From Aquificota bacterium (GTDB lineage: Bacteria > Aquificota > Aquificia > Aquificales > Hydrogenothermaceae), in contig JAADDT010000094.1 in NCBI GenBank assembly GCA_013153765.1, positions 1 to 9,206 of the forward strand: DNA of 9,206 bases, read 5' to 3'. Position numbers and translations under genes: made by a program. Shown piece after piece: positions 5,085 to 9,206 of the stretch (position 1 is its first letter; each line of letters begins with the position of its first letter). A model generated the notes under the pieces. That model saw only the letters and a list, made by a program, of their open reading frames with translations, was not told where the DNA came from and ran no database searches.

Positions 5085-5600
5085 TTATATCCGTTTTTTT
5101 TCTTTTATATAATACCGTTCTAAATATTGTGCAAATTCTTCAGGTCTGTTTATATCAAACCTTAACGGATAGCTGTAGTAATCGGTAATAACCCCTTTCA
5201 GACCTTCCTCCTCAGAGACGGCAAGTTCCCTGTTTTCCTCCTTCCTGATAACCTCAAACTTGTCCCAGCCTTTATAGTTCTTAAAGCCTTCCACTATTAT
5301 CAGGTCAAGACCGTCAACCATATACCTTTCCACCACTTTTTCCGGAGAATGGTCTTCCTCCCTTATGTAAGACGTTATTTTACCCGGTGAGGCAAGGACT
5401 ACCTGCTTTGCCCCCGCACCGTACATACGGTAGCTGTCCTTCCCCGGCGTGTCCGTTTTTGCCTTACCTTTAGGATCGTGTTTCACCGCCCCTATACTGT
5501 AGCCTTTTTCGGACAGTATGCGGATTACAGCCTCTATGAAGGTGGTCTTTCCGCTGTTGTGTCTCCCCACAATGCCGATTACAGGTGTTTTTTTATCCAT
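5085..5600 (-). CDS. mobB: Molybdopterin-guanine dinucleotide biosynthesis adaptor MobB
   Basis: A 171-residue P-loop protein of usual MobB length. Motifs: Walker A GRHNSGKTT (12-20), GAVKHDPKG (37-45), DTPGKDSYRMYGAGA (50-64), and the Walker B-like DGLDLIIVEGFK (96-107). This series is characteristic of MobB, a GTP-binding accessory protein that assists MobA in attaching GMP to molybdopterin for bis-MGD enzymes such as nitrate reductase and formate dehydrogenase. No mobA or moa gene is in the window, so a molybdoenzyme use is inferred from family only. The ATG lies inside the end of accD (8-base overlap, ATGGATAA) and has no clear Shine-Dalgarno, which points to translational coupling with accD. 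Confidence 0.9.
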   Translation of the reverse strand: MDKKTPVIGIVGRHNSGKTTFIEAVIRILSEKGYSIGAVKHDPKGKAKTDTPGKDSYRMYGAGAKQVVLASPGKITSYIREEDHSPEKVVERYMVDGLDLIIVEGFKNYKGWDKFEVIRKEENRELAVSEEEGLKGVITDYYSYPLRFDINRPEEFAQYLERYYIKEKKRI

Positions 5601-6429
5601 TTAGCTGTTTAACCAGTGTATATACGGTTTTTTTCAGGTTTTTCCTGTCAACAACCATATCTATCTGCCCTTTCTCAAGCAGGAACTCTGCCCTCTGGAA
5701 GCCTTCCGGCAACTGCTGTTTTATGGTCTGTTCTATCACCCGTGGACCTGCAAAGCCTATAAGTGATTCCGGTTCGGCTATTATAATATCTCCCAAAAAG
5801 GCAAAGCTGGCTGACACGCCCCCCATAGTAGGATCGGTAAGTATGGATATGTAAAGCACCCCTGCCCTGTTCATCTTGTCAACGGCTATGGAGGTTTTTG
5901 CCATCTGCATCAGGGAGATTATGCTTTCCTGCATACGTGCACCGCCGGAGGCTGTTATGGTGATAAAAGGTATTTTCTTTTCTATGGCAAACTCAACGCC
6001 CCTTACGAATTTAGCCCCCACAACGCTTCCCATACTGCCTCCCATAAACCTGAAGTCCATAGGAGCAAGCACAACCTCCCTGTCGTACATCTTGCCGTAA
6101 GCTATTATTATTGCGTCGTTCAGACCGGTTTTTTCCTGAGCTTCCTTTATCCTGTCCCTGTAGCGTTTCGTATCCTTAAAGTCCAGCACGTCAACCGGAG
6201 CTATCTTTGGAAACAGGTCGTACTGGTAAACCTGATCCAGAAACATATCAACCCTTTCCTTTGCGTTCATACGGAAACTGAACCCGCAGTGTGGACATAT
6301 CTTCATGTTCTTTTTCAGGTCTTCGCTGTACAGGAGCGTTTTACACTTGTCGCACTTAATCCACTCCCCCTTTTCAACCTGTAGCTTTTTCCTTCCTTTA
6401 AACTTGCTAATAAGGTCTTTCAGTCCCAT
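5593..6429 (-). CDS. accD: Acetyl-CoA carboxylase, carboxyltransferase beta subunit
   Basis: A 278-residue AccD of typical length. It begins with the four-cysteine zinc ribbon (Cys26, Cys29, Cys45, Cys48 in CDKC and CPHC). The carboxyltransferase core follows: MDFRFMGGSMGSVVGAK (124-140), ITASGGARMQESI (158-170) forming the oxyanion and biotin site region, and TDPTMGGVSASFA (198-210). With AccA it transfers the carboxyl group from carboxybiotin to acetyl-CoA, making malonyl-CoA for fatty acids. Some Aquificota relatives of this pathway feed carbon fixation differently, but nothing here indicates that. GGAGGG before the ATG supports the start. The ATG directly follows the TAA of pgeF, and the 3' end overlaps mobB by 8 bases. 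accA is not in the window. Confidence 0.95.
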   Translation of the reverse strand: MGLKDLISKFKGRKKLQVEKGEWIKCDKCKTLLYSEDLKKNMKICPHCGFSFRMNAKERVDMFLDQVYQYDLFPKIAPVDVLDFKDTKRYRDRIKEAQEKTGLNDAIIIAYGKMYDREVVLAPMDFRFMGGSMGSVVGAKFVRGVEFAIEKKIPFITITASGGARMQESIISLMQMAKTSIAVDKMNRAGVLYISILTDPTMGGVSASFAFLGDIIIAEPESLIGFAGPRVIEQTIKQQLPEGFQRAEFLLEKGQIDMVVDRKNLKKTVYTLVKQLNG

Positions 6430-7059
6430 TTAACCCTCCAGCCAAGCCAGTGTAAGAATCCTTTCGTAAAAATCACCCTTTCTATAAGAAAAAAACTCCT
6501 CTCCACATATTGTACATAAAGATATGTCAAACAGCCTTTTTATCCCCCTTTTTAGCATCAGGTCTTTTGCGTAATCCTGCATTGAAAATGTTATCCTGCC
6601 GTTCCTCCTGTGGAAGTACTTTCCGGACAGTCCCTTTTCCTGAAGGCTTTTTACAAAATCCTCCTGCACCTCATAACAGCACTTCCTTGCGGAAGCCCCG
6701 ATAAATGCCGTAATACTGCCACCTTCCAGCATCTTTATGCCGTTTTCAATAATACCGCCGATTAGCCCCCGCCAGCCTGCGTGGATTACAACCAGCCTTT
6801 CAAAGTCCGTAAGGACGACAGGCATACAGTCAGCGGTAAGGACGCCCCCAGCCACTCCTTTTTTGCTGATAAAAACACCGTCAGCCGGTTTAAGGTCTTC
6901 CTCAGGCGTTGTTATTACGGTGGTGTGTTCCTGTGCAGGCAGATAGACAGGCAGGTTCAGTTTTTTTATAAAGTTTTCCCTTACCTGAAGGTCTTTCATA
7001 TTACCGTCAGACCTTTCTGTTGTTATGATGTGCAGGTTATTTATCTTTAAATGCCTCAT
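6430..7059 (-). CDS. pgeF: Peptidoglycan editing factor PgeF (YfiH/DUF152 family)
   Basis: A 209-residue protein, slightly shorter than the usual 240 or so. The metal-binding triad of the family is present: His45 in QEHTTVI, Cys78 in TADCMPVVL, and His93 in VVIHAGWRGLIGG. Further hallmarks are ARKCCYEV (124-131), a CTICGEEFFSYRK segment (182-194) and the terminal strand ERILTLAWL. Known roles: the family was first called a multicopper polyphenol oxidase; E. coli YfiH removes misincorporated L-Ser from peptidoglycan precursors, and relatives have purine nucleoside phosphorylase activity. The ATG at 7057-7059 is chosen because the following TTERSDGN aligns with the family's N-terminal motif. 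No Shine-Dalgarno precedes it. First gene of the seven-gene operon and divergent from hisD. Confidence 0.88.
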   Translation of the reverse strand: MRHLKINNLHIITTERSDGNMKDLQVRENFIKKLNLPVYLPAQEHTTVITTPEEDLKPADGVFISKKGVAGGVLTADCMPVVLTDFERLVVIHAGWRGLIGGIIENGIKMLEGGSITAFIGASARKCCYEVQEDFVKSLQEKGLSGKYFHRRNGRITFSMQDYAKDLMLKRGIKRLFDISLCTICGEEFFSYRKGDFYERILTLAWLEG

Positions 7060-7115
7060 AATTTAAAAATGTTATCATATTTACAGTATTTCTTAATAAG
7101 GAAGGGAGTGCAGGA
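7060..7115. promoter_or_regulatory. Compact divergent promoter region between pgeF and hisD
   Basis: Only 56 bases separate the two start codons. On the minus strand TATGAT at 7074-7079 is a -10 candidate; its start site would fall about 8 bases before the pgeF ATG, leaving almost no leader, in line with the missing Shine-Dalgarno. On the plus strand GGAAGGGAGTG (7100-7110) is the hisD ribosome site. No convincing -35 box was seen for either direction. Confidence 0.4.
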
Positions 7116-8405
7116 ATGAAGATAGTTGACCTTAGAGGGAAGGACTTTAGGGAAAGTAAGGAGCTTGAAGCGTTAATAAAACGGAGTGAAATGGAGCTGG
7201 ATCAGTACGAGGAAAGCGTTAAGAAAATTCTGAAAGATGTAAAAGAAAAGGGAGATCAGGCGGTAATTGAATACACCGAAAGGTTTGACGGCGTGAAGCT
7301 GACGCCACAGGAGTTCACCGTGCCGTTTGAGGAGATAGAAAAGGCTTACGAAACACTGGACCAAGAGACCAGAACTGCCATGCAGGTAGCTTACGAAAGG
7401 ATAAAGAAATACCACGAGGCACAGGTTGAGCAAGGCTTTTTCATTGAAGAGAAAGGTATGATACTGGGACAGAAAGTAGTGCCTGTGGAAAGAGCAGGTC
7501 TTTACGTGCCGGGAGGGAAGGCGGCTTACCCGTCAACGGTGATAATGAACGCCGTTCCTGCGGTGGTTGCCGGCGTTGACGAGGTGGTTATGACCTCACC
7601 TAACCCTAACAGATACACCCTTGCCGCCGCTTACATATGCGGTATAAAAACGGTTTACCGTATAGGCGGAGCACAAGCAATAGGAGCGTTAGCCTACGGC
7701 ACGGAAACGATAAAAAAGGTTGACAAGATAGTAGGTCCCGGAAACATATTCGTGGCTCTGGCAAAGAAAAACGTTTACGGATACGTTGACATAGACTCTA
7801 TAGCTGGACCTTCCGAAATACTGGTAATTGCCGACCACACCGCAAATCCGGAATGGACTGCGGCTGACCTGCTTTCGCAGGCTGAACACGACGAACTGGC
7901 GGCTTCCATACTGATAACCACTTCAGAGGAACTGGCAAAACAGGTAAGGGACATACTATACAACAGGTTTTTAGTGGACTTTTCAAGGGAAAGTATAGCA
8001 AGGAAGTCCCTTGACACCTACGGACACGCCTTTATAGTTGACAATCTGGAAACGGCAGTGGAGGTGGCAAACCACATAGCACCTGAACATCTGGAAGTTA
8101 TCACCGAAAACCCTTTCAGCCTCCTTGACAGGATAAAACACGCAGGAGCCATATTTTTGGGAGAATACGCCACAGAGCCGCTTGGAGACTACATACTCGG
8201 ACCTAACCACGTTTTACCTACAGGTGGAGCGGCACGGTTTTCCTCACCTTTAGGCGTTTACGACTTCGTTAAAAAATCCTCCGTCATATACGTGTCAAGG
8301 GAAGGCTTTGACAGAGTAGAAAAATACGCCAGACAGCTTGCCACCGTAGAAGGTCTGGAGGCACACAGGTTAAGCGTTGAAGTCCGTCTGAAAAAGGACG
8401 GTTAA
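7116..8405 (+). CDS. hisD: Histidinol dehydrogenase
   Basis: A complete 429-residue HisD, usual length. Visible motifs: GLYVPGGKAAYPSTVIMNAVPA (128-149, nucleotide-binding region), VGPGNIFVALAKKNVYG (206-222), DSIAGPSEILVIAD (227-240). Zinc and catalytic residues by family position: Gln255 and His258 in LLSQAEHDELA, Glu324 and His325 in APEHLEV (general acid-base pair), Asp358 in GDYILGPNH, and His417 in EAHRLSVE. The enzyme oxidises L-histidinol to L-histidine in two NAD+-dependent steps, the last reactions of histidine synthesis. GGGAG 7 bases before the ATG supports the start. No other his gene is in the window, as expected in genomes with scattered his genes. All expected residues are present. 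Confidence 0.97.
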   Translation: MKIVDLRGKDFRESKELEALIKRSEMELDQYEESVKKILKDVKEKGDQAVIEYTERFDGVKLTPQEFTVPFEEIEKAYETLDQETRTAMQVAYERIKKYHEAQVEQGFFIEEKGMILGQKVVPVERAGLYVPGGKAAYPSTVIMNAVPAVVAGVDEVVMTSPNPNRYTLAAAYICGIKTVYRIGGAQAIGALAYGTETIKKVDKIVGPGNIFVALAKKNVYGYVDIDSIAGPSEILVIADHTANPEWTAADLLSQAEHDELAASILITTSEELAKQVRDILYNRFLVDFSRESIARKSLDTYGHAFIVDNLETAVEVANHIAPEHLEVITENPFSLLDRIKHAGAIFLGEYATEPLGDYILGPNHVLPTGGAARFSSPLGVYDFVKKSSVIYVSREGFDRVEKYARQLATVEGLEAHRLSVEVRLKKDG

Positions 8406-8428
8406 TCCCTTTCTAAAGCTTGAAAATC

Positions 8429-8445
8429 AACGGCTGTAAACCGTT
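8429..8445 (+). terminator. Weak hairpin after hisD
   Basis: AACGG and CCGTT form a 5-base stem around a 7-base loop, 23 bases past the hisD stop. The following sequence is CAAAATTTG, not a T run, so it is a poor intrinsic terminator. The nearby dnaJ promoter makes some separation likely. Confidence 0.25.
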
Positions 8446-8451
8446 CAAAAT

Positions 8452-8480
8452 TTGACAACAATGCACTAAAGTTATATATT
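8452..8480 (+). promoter_or_regulatory. Sigma-70-type promoter of dnaJ
   Basis: A perfect TTGACA (8452-8457) is followed, after exactly 17 bases, by TATATT (8475-8480). The predicted start is near 8487, giving a leader of about 30 bases with AGAGGA (8505-8510) 5 bases before the ATG. This is the best promoter in the window. No CIRCE inverted repeat is visible, so HrcA control is not supported. Confidence 0.7.
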
Positions 8481-8515
8481 TAAACTAAAATAAAAAGTTT
8501 TAAAAGAGGAACTTA

Positions 8516-9206
8516 ATGGCAACAAAAAGGGATTACTACGAGGTACTGGGAGTTAGCAAAAACGCTTCACAGGAGGAAATCAAGAAAGCTTACAGAAGGC
8601 TTGCAAGGAAGTATCACCCTGACCTGAACCCGAACAACAAGGAAGCGGAAGAAAAGTTCAAGGAAATAAGCGAGGCGTATCAGGTTCTTTCCGACCCGGA
8701 AAAAAGGAAGCTTTACGACCAGTATGGACACGCGGCTTTCTCCGGCAGTGGAGAGCAACAGCCCGGAGGAGGATTTGAAGGTTTCGGCGGTTTTGGAGTA
8801 AATCTGGACGACCTGCTGGAAGACCTGTTTGGATTTTCGGACTTTTTCGGCGGTGGAGGTAGAAAAAGGTCTTACCAGAAAAGGGAAAGGACTTACAGAA
8901 GCGAAAGAGGAGAAGACATATACCAAACCATAACAATATCTCTGGAAGACGCCTACAAGGGAACCACACTCTCAATAGAAGTACCCAGATACGTTGTTTG
9001 TGAAAAATGTGCAGGCACAGGTCAAAAACCGGGAAGCCAGCCTAAAGTCTGTCCGGAATGTCAGGGAACGGGACAGATAGTTTACTCCTCCGGCTTTATG
9101 CAAATATCCCAGACTTGCCCCAGATGTCAGGGAACAGGATACCTGCAGGAGCCCTGTGATGCCTGCAACGGTCGTGGACTGGTGATGAAAACGGAGACGG
9201 TAAAGG
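8516..9206 (+). CDS. dnaJ: Chaperone protein DnaJ, 3' end cut off by the window
   Basis: The first 230 codons are present with no stop; the gene runs past base 9206. Order: J domain (residues 5-70) with the HPD motif at 34-36, a Gly/Phe-rich region (about 75-115) containing the acidic segment [12 protein letters not shown], then the zinc-binding domain with all four CxxCxGxG modules: CEKCAGTG (162-169), CPECQGTG (179-186), CPRCQGTG (201-208) and CDACNGRG (214-221). This is a type I (class A) J-domain protein, co-chaperone of DnaK: it binds unfolded substrate and stimulates ATP hydrolysis. The missing part is the rest of the C-terminal substrate-binding and dimerisation domain. The start is supported by AGAGGA. 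It has its own promoter after hisD; dnaK and grpE are not adjacent on the visible side. Confidence 0.96.
   Translation, partial: MATKRDYYEVLGVSKNASQEEIKKAYRRLARKYHPDLNPNNKEAEEKFKEISEAYQVLSDPEKRKLYDQYGHAAFSGSGEQQPGGGFEGFGGFGVNLDDLLEDLFGFSDFFGGGGRKRSYQKRERTYRSERGEDIYQTITISLEDAYKGTTLSIEVPRYVVCEKCAGTGQKPGSQPKVCPECQGTGQIVYSSGFMQISQTCPRCQGTGYLQEPCDACNGRGLVMKTETVK

Noticed and set aside
8406..8515. CIRCE element controlling dnaJ
   Set aside because: No TTAGCACTC...GAGTGCTAA inverted repeat is present; the only stem is a 5-base AACGG/CCGTT.
8567..8975. Minus-strand open frames at the right end
   Set aside because: They are shadows of dnaJ, whose J domain and four zinc motifs read clearly on the plus strand.
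1..9206. Transposons, tRNA or rRNA genes, riboswitches, phage genes
   Set aside because: No transposase-like proteins, terminal repeats, cloverleaf sequences or known aptamer cores were recognised by eye on either strand.

Overview
The window looks like a chromosomal segment from a thermophilic bacterium of the Aquificota, possibly Hydrogenothermaceae. This is inferred from lysine- and glutamate-rich proteins, AGA/AGG arginine codons, tightly packed and overlapping genes, and the mixed operon content. No rRNA or other marker is present, so the assignment is tentative.

Left edge (1-1127, minus strand). The first 83 bases hold the 5' end of a gene whose 27 visible residues resemble the start of a Cmr1-type RAMP protein, so a type III-B CRISPR effector operon probably continues beyond the window. 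Upstream of it in the same orientation is a tight two-gene unit: a stand-alone Roadblock/LC7 (MglB-like) protein, then a globin-sensor-like protein whose proximal heme-binding histidine position is a tyrosine. A hairpin with a short T tract lies between this pair and the cmr1-like gene. This is the least ordinary part of the window.

Divergent region and lipoprotein (1128-1732). A 212-base AT-rich intergenic region carries a small palindrome and separates the Roadblock unit from a plus-strand gene for a DUF4156-like lipoprotein. The lipoprotein gene converges on lptB, and the two stop codons overlap.

Central operon (7059 down to 1729, minus strand). Seven genes are packed in the order pgeF, accD, mobB, acyP, a LysM/LytM envelope protein, alaC and lptB, with four overlapping or abutting junctions. 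They cover peptidoglycan quality control (pgeF), malonyl-CoA synthesis (accD), molybdenum cofactor nucleotide attachment (mobB), acylphosphate hydrolysis (acyP), cell-wall remodelling (LysM/LytM), alanine synthesis (alaC) and LPS export (lptB). Envelope and lipid biogenesis is the common thread, with mobB and acyP as passengers. The LytM domain has lost its HxH metal/catalytic motif in the manner of EnvC, so the protein may activate an amidase rather than cut peptidoglycan.

Right part (7060-9206, plus strand). A 56-base divergent gap separates pgeF from hisD, a complete histidinol dehydrogenase gene. A 110-base gap with a small hairpin and a near-consensus sigma-70-type promoter leads to dnaJ. 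That gene is complete through its J domain, G/F region and four zinc motifs, and runs off the right edge.
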